From positions 682,001 through 746,000 of the forward strand of contig NZ_JBJMAV010000001.1 of NCBI RefSeq assembly GCF_046600715.1: a stretch of DNA of 64,000 nucleotides, written 5' to 3'. Source of the DNA: Lysobacter_C viscosus (GTDB lineage: Bacteria > Pseudomonadota > Gammaproteobacteria > Xanthomonadales > Xanthomonadaceae). Below are positions 52,326-63,562 of the stretch, piece by piece. Made by a program: the position numbers and the translations under genes. The notes beneath the pieces were generated by a model. It was given only the letters and a program-made list of their open reading frames with translations, had not been told where the DNA came from and did no database searches. Position 1 is the stretch's first letter. Every line of letters begins with the position of its first letter.

Positions 52326-52472
52326 ATAACCCGTGTCCGTCAACCTTTCCGTCTGCCCGGTGCCGGGGAAGCCGGGTCGCGACCCCTGGGACGAACCCCC
52401 GCAGGGGTACACTCCCCGTTGCGGCCCAGCGCCGCACATGCATTGAACGGGGATCACACAAAGGGGAGGCGG

Positions 52473-54289
52473 ATGCCGGGCTGGGGGATACGAGTCGGGC
52501 TGTGGGTGTTGCTGCTGGCTTCCGGGGCGGCACAGGCCCGGGACGCGCTGACCCTGGACGCCGCCCGTTCGCAGGTGGCGCTATCGCCCCACGTCGGGTA
52601 CTTCCACGACCTCGATGGCCAGGCCGACCTTGCCACCGCCCGCCGCTGGCACCAGGAGGGACGATTCCAGCCGCTGCCATCGGCGAATGCCGCGTTCGGC
52701 TTCCAGCCCGGTGCGTTCTGGTTCCATGCGCGCCTGGTCAACCTCCACCCGGGAGAGCCGCGCTGGCTGCTGGTGCAGGAGTACGCGCTCAGCGACCGGG
52801 TGGACGTGTACCTGCGCCGTCCCGACGGCAGCTTCCAGCACCAGCGCGGTGGCGACCACGCGCCATTCGACTCGCGCAGCATCCGCTACCGCCATCCCAA
52901 CTTCGCGCTCGACCTGCCCCCGGGTGGCACCGCGGACCTGTACGTCCGCGTCCAGAGCCAGAGTTCGATGCAGGTGCCGCTCACCCTCTACACGCCGACG
53001 GCGTTCACCGAGATGTCGCGCGATGCGCAGCTGGCCATCGGCCTGTACTACGGCATCCTGCTGGCGCTGTTCTTCTACAACCTCGTGCTGTGGCTGACCC
53101 TGCGCGATCCGAGCTACTTCTGGTACCTGTTCCACATCACCGCGTTCGGGCTGGTGTTGTTCACCCTCAACGGGCTGGGCTTCGAATACCTGTGGCCGTC
53201 TTCGGCCTGGCTGGCCGACAAGGCGGTGCCGTTGTCGATCTGCCTGGCACTGATCGGCATGCAGCAGTTCGCGCGTACGTTCCTGGAACTGCCCCAGCGC
53301 TGGCCACGGGGCAACTGGGTCAGCCTGGGGCTGATCGCCTTCTTCGCGCTGCTGGGGCTGGCTTCGCTGGAACTGCCCTACCGCGTCTCCACGCCGATCG
53401 CCTCGCGGGCGGTGCTGGTGGGCGTGCTCTGGATCGCGGTGGCCAGCATCGTGGTGCTGCGGCGCGGCTATCGCCGGCGCGGCTGTTCCTGCTGGCCTGG
53501 GCGATGTTCCTGCTGGGCACGACGCTGTTCACCCTGGTCGCATTCGGCGTGCTGCCCAAGACCTTCTACACCGAGTACGGGGTGCAGATCGGTTCGGCGC
53601 TGGAGATGCTGCTGCTGTCGGTGGCGCTGGGCTATCGCTACGCGGCGCTGCGCAACGAGAACGAGCGCATCGTGCGCGAGGCCAAGCTGTACCTGGAGCA
53701 GAAGGTCATGCAACGCACCGGCGAGCTGCGCAGCGCCCTGGGCCAGCTGGAGAACGCCCATGCGCGTTTGCGCGAATCAAGCCAGCGCGATGGCCTGACC
53801 GGCCTGCACAACCGCTCGCATTTCCGTGAGCGGCTGCTGGAGATCCTGGAACGTGGCGAAGGCCCGGTGTCGTTGCTGATGATCGACCTGGACCATTTCA
53901 AGTCGATCAACGACCGCCATGGACACCTGGTGGGCGATGACTGCCTGCGCTGGGCGGCGCGCACCATCGGCCAGGCACTTCGCCCGCACGAGGCGCTGCT
54001 TGCCCGCTTCGGCGGCGAGGAGTTCGTCGCCGCGCTGCCGGGCATGGATACCGCCGACGCGGCCGATGTCGCCCAGTCGCTGCGGCGGGCCCTGCATGCG
54101 CACCCCTGTGCCAGCGGCCCGCACATCGTGCCGATCTCGGCCAGTATCGGCGTGCATCGGTTGCCGCGCGGAGCCGGCATCGATGGCGACGAGGCGATCG
54201 ACCATGCGCTGCAGGGGGCGGACCAGGCGCTCTACGCGGCCAAGGCCGGTGGACGCGACTGCGTGCGGGTGGCGGGCGCGCTGGTGTGA
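52473..54289 (+). pseudogene. 7TM-DISM diguanylate cyclase, frameshifted
   Basis: The first frame encodes a signal peptide, a 7TMR-DISM extracellular domain (SPHVGYFHDLDGQADLATAR) and most of a seven-helix region (LAIGLYYGILLALFFYNLVL; WYLFHITAFGLVLFTLNGLG). At about 53475 the frame breaks in a CGCCGGCGCGG run; adding one base gives a smooth join to RLFLLAWAMFLLGTTLF. The second frame carries a coiled coil (LYLEQKVMQRTGELRSALGQ) and a full GGDEF domain with FGGEEFV and SASIGVHRLPRGAG. Both halves are otherwise undamaged, so this is either a very recent mutation or a sequence error. If repaired it would be about 605 residues. GGGAGG precedes the ATG. Confidence 0.8.
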
Positions 54290-54428
54290 ACCCGCAGCGC
54301 GGGTAGGCGAAGCGAACCGCGCGACGAACGGGGCTGGCCGGGTACCCAGCGCGCCGCAGCGCGTTGCGAAACACGCTTGGGTGGGAACCATCCCGGGTCC
54401 GGCCTGCAGCCCTGCCCGAGGCTGCGCC

Positions 54429-56324
54429 CTACACCGATCGTGCCGCGGCGATGACCTCGCCACCCTTGACCAGCGCCACCGCGGCAGCGACCTCCGCATC
54501 CAGTGCGCGGTCCCGTCCGAGGAACGCAATCGACTCGCGGATGCGCGCATGCGCGGCGGCTACGGCCCGGCCGGGCTGGAACTCCGGCGCATGCGCCAGC
54601 TCCGTGCGCAGCCCCTCGACCTCGGCAAGGAACGCCTTGCAGCCCTCTGCATCCAGGTCCGGATCAGGTGCGCCGTAAACCTTGCCAGCCAATGCGCCGG
54701 CGTCGCTGCGCCGGGACAGGTCGCGGGCGGCATTGATCATGTCCCGGCGCAGGTCCAGGGCCTGTGCCGCGGTGTACAGCTCCAGTGCCAGCACCTTGCC
54801 CAGGTCATCGACCATCGACAGCACGTGGCGCGCCTCGTTGGCGCCCATCGAGACATGGTCTTCGGCGTTGGCACTGGTGGGAATGGAATACACCGAGGCC
54901 GGCATCGCGCGGCTGGCCAGATCGTTGACGATGGCCGCGGCGGTGTACTGGACGATCATGAAGCCCGACTCGGTGGCGTCCTCGTTGCCGATCAGGAAGC
55001 CCGGCAGTCCGTCGTTGGTGGCCGGGTCCAGCAGCTTGTTGAGCCGGCGCTCGGAGATGCTGGCCAGCACCGGGATCGCAGCCTTGACGTAGCTCATCGC
55101 CAGCGCGAGCGGCATGCCGTGGAAGTGGCCTGCCGAGATCACCTGCTGCTCGACGTGGTCGGCCCGCGCATCCGGGAACACGATCGGGTTGTCGGTCAGC
55201 GAGTTGAGCTCGATCTCCAGCACGCGCGCGGCCTGCGCCGCGGCATCGCGCACCGCGCCGTGCACCTGGGGGATGCAGCGCAGCGAGTAACTGTCCTGCG
55301 GCTGGTGCTTCTTGCCGCCACGGAACGGACGGAAACGGGTGTAGAACTTCTCGCGGCCGTGGCGCTGGTCCAACGGCACCCAGTCCCAGCCGATGTCAAA
55401 GCGCAGCGCGCGCGAGTCGGGCGTGTCCCAGCTGCGCGGCGCCCATGGCCGGAACCGGGGCACCAGGTGGTAGGGGATATCGGCCAGCGTCGAGCCGTCC
55501 AGCAATGACCGAAGGTGCGCGGCGACCTCGACCTGCCCCGGGTGCGGGCGCAGTGCATGGACCTCCGGCGCGAAGGCACCGAGGCGTCCGGCGAAGGCAT
55601 CGATCGTCATCGCCGCAGCGAGGTCGGCGGTGTCGAGCAGCTCCTCGAGCGCATGCAGGGCCAGCACGCCACAGGCGAGCATCTGCGCGGTGCCGTTGTT
55701 GAGTGCCAGGCCTTCCTTGTACGACAGCGTCACCGGCGACAGCCCGGCCCTCGACAGTGCTTCGGCGCCCGGCATGCGCTCGCCGTGGTAGAACGCCTCG
55801 CCCCCGCCCAACAGCACGATGGCCAGGTGCGACAGCGGCGCAAGGTCGCCCGACGCACCCACCGAGCCCAGCTGCGGGACCACCGGTACGATGCCCGCGT
55901 TGAGCATCGCCGCCAGCGCCTGCAGGGTCTCGACACGGATACCCGAGTGCCCGCGCATCAACGTGTTGATGCGGATGCACAGCATCGCCCGGACCACGTC
56001 GGCGGCGAACGGCTCGCCCACGCACACCGCATGCGTCTCGATCAGGTTGCGCTGGAGTTCCGCGTGCAGGGTTTCCCCGCGGTGGGCATCGCCGGGCTCG
56101 GCATCGCGCTGGCGGCGCGCCCCCAGCAGGCGGTCGGCATTGCTGCCGAAACCGGTGGACACGCCGTAGATCGGCTCCTCGCGGCGCACCTGCTCGGCCA
56201 GGAAGTCCGCCGCGCGCGCCACCGCCGGCAGCCTGGCCGGGTCCAGCTCGACCGGCGCGCCGCGCGCGACCGCCACCAGCCCTGCCCGCGTCAGCGAACA
56301 GCCGTCCAGCCGCACCGGGGTCAT
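54429..56324 (-). CDS. Histidine/aromatic amino acid ammonia-lyase family protein
   Basis: The 631-residue protein has the MIO prosthetic-group triad Ala-Ser-Gly in LGSVGASGDLAPLSHL (about 150), YGVSTGFGSNADRL with the catalytic Tyr (about 46), NLIETHAVCVGEP at the substrate-selectivity helix (His, as in histidine ammonia-lyases), and QDSYSLRCIPQVHGAVRDAA. It is over 100 residues longer than usual HutH (about 510). Part of the excess lies between ALRPHPGQVEVAAHLRSLLD and SYSLRC, where TLADIPYHLVPRFRPWAPRS and RHGREKFYTRFRPFRGGKKH intervene. No hutU, hutI or hutG is nearby. The start overlaps the hisS stop (ATGA). Ammonia-lyase activity is likely; His, Phe or Tyr substrate is not settled. Confidence 0.82.
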   Translation of the reverse strand: MTPVRLDGCSLTRAGLVAVARGAPVELDPARLPAVARAADFLAEQVRREEPIYGVSTGFGSNADRLLGARRQRDAEPGDAHRGETLHAELQRNLIETHAVCVGEPFAADVVRAMLCIRINTLMRGHSGIRVETLQALAAMLNAGIVPVVPQLGSVGASGDLAPLSHLAIVLLGGGEAFYHGERMPGAEALSRAGLSPVTLSYKEGLALNNGTAQMLACGVLALHALEELLDTADLAAAMTIDAFAGRLGAFAPEVHALRPHPGQVEVAAHLRSLLDGSTLADIPYHLVPRFRPWAPRSWDTPDSRALRFDIGWDWVPLDQRHGREKFYTRFRPFRGGKKHQPQDSYSLRCIPQVHGAVRDAAAQAARVLEIELNSLTDNPIVFPDARADHVEQQVISAGHFHGMPLALAMSYVKAAIPVLASISERRLNKLLDPATNDGLPGFLIGNEDATESGFMIVQYTAAAIVNDLASRAMPASVYSIPTSANAEDHVSMGANEARHVLSMVDDLGKVLALELYTAAQALDLRRDMINAARDLSRRSDAGALAGKVYGAPDPDLDAEGCKAFLAEVEGLRTELAHAPEFQPGRAVAAAHARIRESIAFLGRDRALDAEVAAAVALVKGGEVIAAARSV

Positions 56325-57715
56325 GCCCGCGCCTCGGCTTCCGCCTGCGCCAGCTCCACCCGCAATGTCCTGGCCAGTTCGGCGCGCGCGACCGTGAACT
56401 GGTCTTCGCGCCGGAGGTCCTTGACGGTCACCGTCCCCTGCGCGATCTCGTCCTCGCCCAGCACCGCCACGAAGCGGATGCCGGCGCGGTCCGCGTACTT
56501 GAACTGCTTGCCCAGCTTGGACGCCTCCATCACCGCTTCGGTGTTCAGGCCGCCCTGGCGCAGCTCCGCCGCCAGCGCCAGGCACTGCGGCAGGTGGGCC
56601 GCGTCCATCTGGGTGACCAGCACCTGCACCGAACTGGCAGCGGTGTCGACCAGGCCCGCATCGCGCAACTGCCAGAACAGGCGGGTCAGGCCGATGGAGA
56701 TGCCCACGCCCGGCAGTTTCGACTTCGTGTAGTGGCTGGCGAGGTCGTCGTAGCGGCCGCCCGAACACACCGAGCCGATCTGCGGGTACTCGTCCAGGGT
56801 GGTCTCGTAGACGGTACCGGTGTAGTAGTCCAGCCCGCGCGCGATGGAGAAGTTGAGCGCGTAGTGCGTCTCGGGAACCCCCAGCGCACGCACCAGCTCC
56901 AGCACCTCGCGCAGCTCCTGGACACCCGCGCGGACCGCGTCATTGGGGGTGCCCAGCGCGTCCAGCCGTGCGATGGCGTCGGCGTGGGAGGTCGAGCGCA
57001 CTTCGACGAACGACAGGATCCGGTCCACGGCATCGGCGGCCAGCCCGAATTCCGCACCCGTCAGCGTCTCGCGCACGTAGTCCGCGCCGCGCTTGTCGAT
57101 CTTGTCGACTTCGCGCAACACCCGGGCCTGCAGCTCGGCATCGGCCACGCCCTGGGCTTCGAAGAACCCGCGCATCAGCTTGCGGTTGTTGAGCTGGATG
57201 GTGAACTTGCCGATGTCCAGTTCGGAGAACACGGCAAAGATCACCGCCGGGAACTCGGCGTCGTGGCGGACGCTCAGGCTGTCCTTGCCGACCACGTCGA
57301 TATCGCACTGGTAGAACTCGCGGAATCGGCCCCGCTGCGCGCGCTCGCCCCGATATACCCGCTGCATCTGGTAGCGGCGGAACGGGAACGCGAGGTCGTG
57401 CTCGTGCTCGGCCACGTAACGGGCCAGCGGCACCGTCAGGTCGAAACGCAGCGCCAGCTCGGGCAGGCCGCCCTCGCCCTCCTCGGCCCCGGCCTTGGCC
57501 AGCGCCCCGGTGGACTGCACGAAGTACACCTGGCGCTCGGTCTCGCCGCCGGACTTGGTCAGCAGCACGTCCGACAGCTCCATGACCGGCGTCTCCACCG
57601 GAAGGAAGCCGAACCGCTCGAAGTGGCGCCGGATGGTGTCGAGCATGCGCTGGAAGGCGATCTGGTCACGGGGCAGCAGCTCCATGACTCCGGGCGGGGT
57701 ACGCGGCTTGATCAA
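56321..57715 (-). CDS. hisS: Histidyl-tRNA synthetase
   Basis: Class II synthetase of 464 residues. Motif 2 is RRYQMQRVYRGERAQRGRFR with EFYQCDIDVVG, the histidine motifs are ARGLDYYTGTVYETTLDE and CSGGRYDDLASHYTKS, motif 3 is GVGISIGLTRLFW, and the anticodon domain begins near VQVLVTQMD (about 360). The proposed TTG start at 57715 gives the family N-terminus (I)KPRTPPGVMELLPRDQIAF and has GGAG seven bases upstream; ATG at 57685 would remove ten conserved residues. Overlaps the ammonia-lyase gene downstream. Confidence 0.93.
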   Translation of the reverse strand: MIKPRTPPGVMELLPRDQIAFQRMLDTIRRHFERFGFLPVETPVMELSDVLLTKSGGETERQVYFVQSTGALAKAGAEEGEGGLPELALRFDLTVPLARYVAEHEHDLAFPFRRYQMQRVYRGERAQRGRFREFYQCDIDVVGKDSLSVRHDAEFPAVIFAVFSELDIGKFTIQLNNRKLMRGFFEAQGVADAELQARVLREVDKIDKRGADYVRETLTGAEFGLAADAVDRILSFVEVRSTSHADAIARLDALGTPNDAVRAGVQELREVLELVRALGVPETHYALNFSIARGLDYYTGTVYETTLDEYPQIGSVCSGGRYDDLASHYTKSKLPGVGISIGLTRLFWQLRDAGLVDTAASSVQVLVTQMDAAHLPQCLALAAELRQGGLNTEAVMEASKLGKQFKYADRAGIRFVAVLGEDEIAQGTVTVKDLRREDQFTVARAELARTLRVELAQAEAEARA

Positions 57716-57872
57716 GCGGGGGCTCCAGGCGGTGCGGGCCCGCGGCAGCACTCGCGCGGGCGTGGTTCTACGGGCCGCACAGTTTACCGGCAGCCGGCCG
57801 CAATGCCTGCCATGGCCGGCGCGGCTATTGCGCCGCACCCGGCCCACTGGCTAGAATTCGCGGCTCTGCCGT

Positions 57873-57949
57873 CGGGGTGTAGCTCAGCCTGGTAGAGCGC
57901 TACGTTCGGGACGTAGAAGTCGCAGGTTCAAATCCTGTCTCCCCGACCA
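57873..57949 (+). tRNA. tRNA-Pro (anticodon CGG)
   Basis: A 77-base cloverleaf with encoded CCA: acceptor CGGGGTG/CTCCCCG (one T-T mismatch), D arm with GGTAGAGC, anticodon stem CTACG/CGTAG with loop TTCGGGA giving anticodon CGG (codon CCG), and T arm GCAGG-TTCAAAT-CCTGT. Divergent from hisS and followed by a bidirectional terminator. Confidence 0.97.
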
Positions 57950-57966
57950 ATCAACCGGCAGTACGG

Positions 57967-57993
57967 AAAAAACCGGCCCAAGGCCGGTTTTTT
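57967..57993. terminator. Bidirectional rho-independent terminator
   Basis: AAAAAACCGGCC, loop CAA, GGCCGGTTTTTT. It serves both the tRNA-Pro transcript and the convergent nucleotide-sugar dehydrogenase, whose stop is 27 bases away. Confidence 0.93.
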
Positions 57994-58019
57994 CGTGCCC
58001 GTCGACGGCCCGGGACGCG

Positions 58020-59318
<1,299 letters not shown>

Positions 59319-59436
59319 GGGTGGAGGCACCGGCCGCAAGCGGGGGCCGCAAGTCTAGCCGCCTGAACATCACGCATGGGCGACCGCCGCCGTGTCCCCC
59401 CTTTCACGCACTCAACGTTACTTATGGACGTGAAAG

Positions 59437-59452
59437 TGTGATCCACTTCACA
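59437..59452. promoter_or_regulatory. CRP/Clp-type binding site
   Basis: TGTGA-TCCACT-TCACA matches the CRP/Clp consensus TGTGA-N6-TCACA at every conserved position. It lies 88 bases before the pgaA start and about 119 bases before the dehydrogenase start in the divergent intergenic region. In Xanthomonas the CRP homologue Clp controls exopolysaccharide genes and is inhibited by c-di-GMP. Confidence 0.75.
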
Positions 59453-59540
59453 TTCGTACGCGTCTCATGGGCAGTCTGGCCCAGGCCATGCATGTCTGCA
59501 TGACGCGGAGACCGCAATTGTTGTCTGACAGGGGGCATAC

Positions 59541-61655
59541 GTGGGCAGTACCGCAATGCGCTTATGCGCAGGCTTGGCTTTGGCCCACGCCTGTGCCGCC
59601 GGTCTGGCCCGTGCGGATGCACCCGCCACGCCCGCCGAGCACGACACCCCACGCCTGACTGCCGCCGCCGTTGCCGCCATGCCGCGGGGCGAGGCCATGG
59701 TCGAGGCCTGGCGGCTGCGCGACGAAGGCCGCTGGATTGAAACGCTTGCGATCAGCGAAGCATTGCTCGCGCGCGACCCCGGCGACGGCGACGCCTACCG
59801 CCTCAGGACACTGGCACTGTCCGACCTGGGCGCGTCGCACCGCGCATGGGAGCTCTACCTGGCACGCCCGCAGCTGTTCGAGCCCGGCATTGCCCGCCGC
59901 CTGGAAGCCGACCGCGTGGCCCGGATGATCGTCTGGGGCGGCCTGCATCCTGAGTCGCCGGCCACCCGGCTGGACGAGATGAAGGCCGCGCACGCTGCGC
60001 TGACGGCGCTCAACGCCCGACTCGCCCCGACCGATGAAACCGCTACGACGCGGGAGCGACTCGCCAACGACGAGCTCATCGCCCTGAACACGCTGGGGCG
60101 GCACGAAGCCGTCAGTGCGCGCTACCGCCGGGTGACGGCCGAGGGCGGCACCCTACCCGCGTATGTCGGAGGCGCGGTGGGCGACTCGCTGCTGTCGGCC
60201 CGCAACCCCGAGCTGGCTGTAAATGCACTGGAGGCCACCCTGGCAGCCGACCCCGACGCCCACCAGGCACGCGTCCTGCTGGTCTACGCCTACGTCGAGA
60301 GCGAACGCTTCGACGACGCCTACGCGCTGCTCGATTCTATGCAGGCCAGCCAATCTCCATGGCTGAGCCGTGCCGGCGCCCGGCAGGAATACGCCAACTG
60401 GCGCCGCTACGACGCGGACGTGACGCGCGTGCTGGTCGATTCGTTTGCCCACGCGCTGGCTGACGCGCAACGACAGGCGGAAGCGCTGGTGGGCGTGGGC
60501 GCGATGAACGCCAACCTGCAGCAGACCCTGGGCTCGGTGTACCTGCAGCGCGGCTGGGGCGAGCGCGGCCAGGAGCGCCATCGAGTCGCACGCACCCTGG
60601 ACCCGGAGGCCGCCGCCCCACGCGTCGGCGAAGTGCAGGCGCTGCTGGACCTTGACCGCACCGCCCAGGCCCGGCCGCTGCTGCACGAACTGATGGCGCT
60701 GCACCCCGACAACCTGCATGCACGGCGCGCACACGATCGATGGGAGCGCCGGCAAGGCTGGCAGGTCACCTACGACGGCGCCTGGGGCCGCAACACCAAC
60801 GAGGATGCGACGGCAGCCGGCGGGGCTTCGCCGTTGGGCACGCGCGATGCGCGCCACGTGTTGCGCCTCGCGTCGCCGCTCATGCACGACCGCTGGCGAC
60901 TGACGGCGCATGCCAGCCAGGCCAGCGCTGACTTCCTTGGAGAGCGCGTACGGCACCGGCTGCTCGGCGCCGGCGTGACCTACGTCAACGACCGCCTGCA
61001 GTGGGGGCTGGAAGCCGCCACCCCGGGCGACGACTACGACGACGGCACCACCGTGGGCACGTGGGGCCGGTGGCGCTTCAGCGATGTACTGGCCGGCGGC
61101 GCCTCCTTCTATCGCAACGACCCCTATGCATCGCTGCAGGCGCGCCGTGCAGGCATTACCGGGGATGCGGCACGCATCCGGGTGGACTACACGCCCAACG
61201 AATCCACCTCGCTCCAGGCCGGCCTGGAGCAGATCCGCTACGAGGACGGCAATCGACGCGAGGCGGTTTCGGCCAGCTTCGACCAGCGACTGCTAAGCCG
61301 GCCGCACGTCCTGCTCAACACATTCGGCGGGCTCCACGCCGGGCGTGGTTCGCGCGATGACGCGCCCTACTTCAACCCCTCCCGCGACACGTCGCTGGAG
61401 TTGGGCCTGCGCGCCGACCAGATCGTCTGGCGCCGCTACGAACGCCACTTCCGCCACCGGCTCGCGGTATCGGCGGTGAACTATCGCCAGGAAGGTTTCG
61501 GCGCCGCCTGGTACCCGCAGGTGCGCTACGAACACGAGTGGCAGTGGGCCGCGGGCCGGCAACTGGGCTACGGCATCAGCTATTCGCGCCCGGTGTACGA
61601 CGGCGTGCGCGAGGACCGGGTCGGCTTCGACCTGCGCGTGGCATGGGGGGAATGA
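59541..61655 (+). CDS. pgaA: PgaA-type polysaccharide export porin (TPR plus beta-barrel)
   Basis: A signal-like N-terminus (to about residue 25, ARADA) precedes TPR-like helices at about 50-400 (AMVEAWRLRDEGRWIETLAI, ANLQQTLGSVYLQRGWGERG, HPDNLHARRAHDRWERR), then a 16-strand-type beta-barrel from about 410 (WQVTYDGAWGRNTNEDATAA; GFGAAWYPQVRYEHEWQW; LGYGISYSRPVYDGVREDRV) ending FDLRVAWGE. This is the arrangement of PgaA, which exports poly-beta-1,6-N-acetylglucosamine. Start codon is GTG at 59541 or ATG at 59556. Its stop overlaps pgaB. Confidence 0.88.
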   Translation: MGSTAMRLCAGLALAHACAAGLARADAPATPAEHDTPRLTAAAVAAMPRGEAMVEAWRLRDEGRWIETLAISEALLARDPGDGDAYRLRTLALSDLGASHRAWELYLARPQLFEPGIARRLEADRVARMIVWGGLHPESPATRLDEMKAAHAALTALNARLAPTDETATTRERLANDELIALNTLGRHEAVSARYRRVTAEGGTLPAYVGGAVGDSLLSARNPELAVNALEATLAADPDAHQARVLLVYAYVESERFDDAYALLDSMQASQSPWLSRAGARQEYANWRRYDADVTRVLVDSFAHALADAQRQAEALVGVGAMNANLQQTLGSVYLQRGWGERGQERHRVARTLDPEAAAPRVGEVQALLDLDRTAQARPLLHELMALHPDNLHARRAHDRWERRQGWQVTYDGAWGRNTNEDATAAGGASPLGTRDARHVLRLASPLMHDRWRLTAHASQASADFLGERVRHRLLGAGVTYVNDRLQWGLEAATPGDDYDDGTTVGTWGRWRFSDVLAGGASFYRNDPYASLQARRAGITGDAARIRVDYTPNESTSLQAGLEQIRYEDGNRREAVSASFDQRLLSRPHVLLNTFGGLHAGRGSRDDAPYFNPSRDTSLELGLRADQIVWRRYERHFRHRLAVSAVNYRQEGFGAAWYPQVRYEHEWQWAAGRQLGYGISYSRPVYDGVREDRVGFDLRVAWGE

Positions 61656-63550
61656 GGATGGTCCGGATGACGAAACCCCGCCACCGTCGCGCCGTAGCAG
61701 GGGCGCTGCTGGCCATGTTGCTGTGCCTCCCGGCCTGGGTGGTCGCCGCGCCGCCGGCGGACCTGCTGGTGATCAGCTACCACGACATCCGCGACGACGT
61801 GGATGCCAGCGGCGACCCGGACGGGTACGCCACCAGCACCCACAACTTCGCCGCGCACCTGGACTGGCTGTCCGCCCAGGGCTATGTGCCGGTGGACCTG
61901 GACCGGATCATCGCCGCGCAGCGCGGGGGGCCGCCGCTGCCACCCAAGGCGGTGCTGCTGACATTCGATGACGGGCTGCGAAGCCACTACACGCATGTGT
62001 TCCCGCTGCTGCAGGCCTACGGCTACCCCGCGCTCATGGCGCTGGTCACCGATTGGGTCGGGATGGCGCCGGGGCGGTCGGTGGACTACGGTCCGCGCAC
62101 GTTCGACGGAAATGATTTCCTGACCTGGGCGCAGGTGCGCGAAATGCAGGCGTCGGGGCTGGTGGAAGTGGCCTCGCACAGCCATGCGCTGCACCTGGGC
62201 GTGCTGGCCAACCCGCAGGGCAACATGACGCCCGCGGCCATCACCCGCATCTTCGATCCGTCCACCGCACGCTACGAATCGGAAGCGGCCTACCGCGAGC
62301 GACTGCGCGCGGACCTGGCGCGCAGCGTCGAAGCCATCTCCAGCAACACCCCCGCGCGCCCGCGTGCGATCGTCTGGCCCTACGCGGCATACAGCGACGA
62401 GGCCAACAAGGTCGCCGACGGCCTTGGGCTGGAGGTGTCGTTCGACCTGGAGGGCCGCCAGCGTCCGCTGGCCGACCTGCACGGGCTGGCCCGCCTGCTG
62501 CTGACCGACAACCCCGACCTGCCCGAGTTCGCCACCGAGTTGCGTCGCGAGGAGGAGCGCTCCGCGATGCGCGCCGTCCAGGTCGACCTGGACTACGTCT
62601 ATGACCCGGACCCGGCGCAACTGGAACGCAACCTTGATGCGCTGATCGAGCGCATCCGCGGACTGGGGCCCAGCCACGTGTTCCTGCAGGCCTTCGCCGA
62701 CCCGGACGGCAACGGCTCTGCCGACGCGCTCTATTTCCCCAATCGCCACCTGCCGATGCGGGCGGACCTGTACAACCGCGTCGCCTGGCAACTGCGCACG
62801 CGCGCCGGCGTCGGGGTGATCGCCTGGCTGCCCGTGCTGGGCTTCGAACCCACCGACGCGGCCTTCGCCGGCCAGGCATTGCTCCCGGGCGAGCCCGGTT
62901 CGACCGGCGAGGTCATCCGGCTGGATCCGTCGGACCCACGCGTGCTCGCCTACGTCGGCGACATCTACGAAGACCTCGCCATCGCGAGCTACCTGGAGGG
63001 GTTGCTGTTCCACGACGACGCCTACCTGCGTGACGGCGACCTGGGTGCGGACGGGCCCGAGCAGCCCGCGGCGCGCACCCGCCTTCTGATCGACTTCAGC
63101 CTGGCACTGGCCGAACGCGCCGAGCGCTGGCGGCCCAAGCTGGTGACCGTGCGCAACCTCTATGCGCGGCCCGTGCTCCAGCCCGGGAGCGAGGCGTGGT
63201 TCGGCCAGCGGCTGGATGCGTTCCTGCACGCCTATGACTACACCGCCCTGATGGCGATGCCATGGATGGAAGGGGCGGCCGACCCGGACGCCTGGCTGCA
63301 GCGGCTGGTTGCCACCGTCGCCCGCCACCCCGATGGCCTTGACCGCACCGTGTTCGAACTGCAGACGGTGGACTGGCGGACCCGCACCCCGATCCCCGGC
63401 GAGCGGATCCAGGCCCAGATGCGGGCGATGCAGGCGGCGGGCGTTCGCCACCTGGGCTACTACCCCGACGACTTCCTGCGTGACCTGCCCGCGTTCGTGC
63501 CCACCCGCGCGGCCATCAGTGCCCGCAGTTTTCCGTACCCACCGCGTTGA
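61652..63550 (+). CDS. pgaB: PgaB-type poly-N-acetylglucosamine de-N-acetylase
   Basis: The 632-residue protein starts with a signal peptide (to about residue 34), then a CE4 deacetylase domain: LLVISYHDIRDDVDAS, LLTFDDGLRSHYTHVFPLLQ (metal Asp at about 106-107), VASHSHALHLG (His pair). From about 310 a glycoside-hydrolase-like barrel follows (AVQVDLDYVYDPDPAQLERN; GLLFHDDAYLRDGDLG; DYTALMAMPWMEGAADPDAW), as in E. coli PgaB. It partially deacetylates the polymer in the periplasm and hands it to PgaA. Start overlaps the pgaA stop (ATGA); ATGs at 61658 and 61667 are alternatives. Confidence 0.9.
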   Translation: MRMVRMTKPRHRRAVAGALLAMLLCLPAWVVAAPPADLLVISYHDIRDDVDASGDPDGYATSTHNFAAHLDWLSAQGYVPVDLDRIIAAQRGGPPLPPKAVLLTFDDGLRSHYTHVFPLLQAYGYPALMALVTDWVGMAPGRSVDYGPRTFDGNDFLTWAQVREMQASGLVEVASHSHALHLGVLANPQGNMTPAAITRIFDPSTARYESEAAYRERLRADLARSVEAISSNTPARPRAIVWPYAAYSDEANKVADGLGLEVSFDLEGRQRPLADLHGLARLLLTDNPDLPEFATELRREEERSAMRAVQVDLDYVYDPDPAQLERNLDALIERIRGLGPSHVFLQAFADPDGNGSADALYFPNRHLPMRADLYNRVAWQLRTRAGVGVIAWLPVLGFEPTDAAFAGQALLPGEPGSTGEVIRLDPSDPRVLAYVGDIYEDLAIASYLEGLLFHDDAYLRDGDLGADGPEQPAARTRLLIDFSLALAERAERWRPKLVTVRNLYARPVLQPGSEAWFGQRLDAFLHAYDYTALMAMPWMEGAADPDAWLQRLVATVARHPDGLDRTVFELQTVDWRTRTPIPGERIQAQMRAMQAAGVRHLGYYPDDFLRDLPAFVPTRAAISARSFPYPPR

Positions 63551-63562
63551 GAGGCCGCTGAC

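Noticed and set aside
52288..52472. His-operon attenuator with histidine-rich leader peptide
   Set aside because: No run of His codons or mutually exclusive hairpins seen; a regulator gene and palindrome occupy the expected place.
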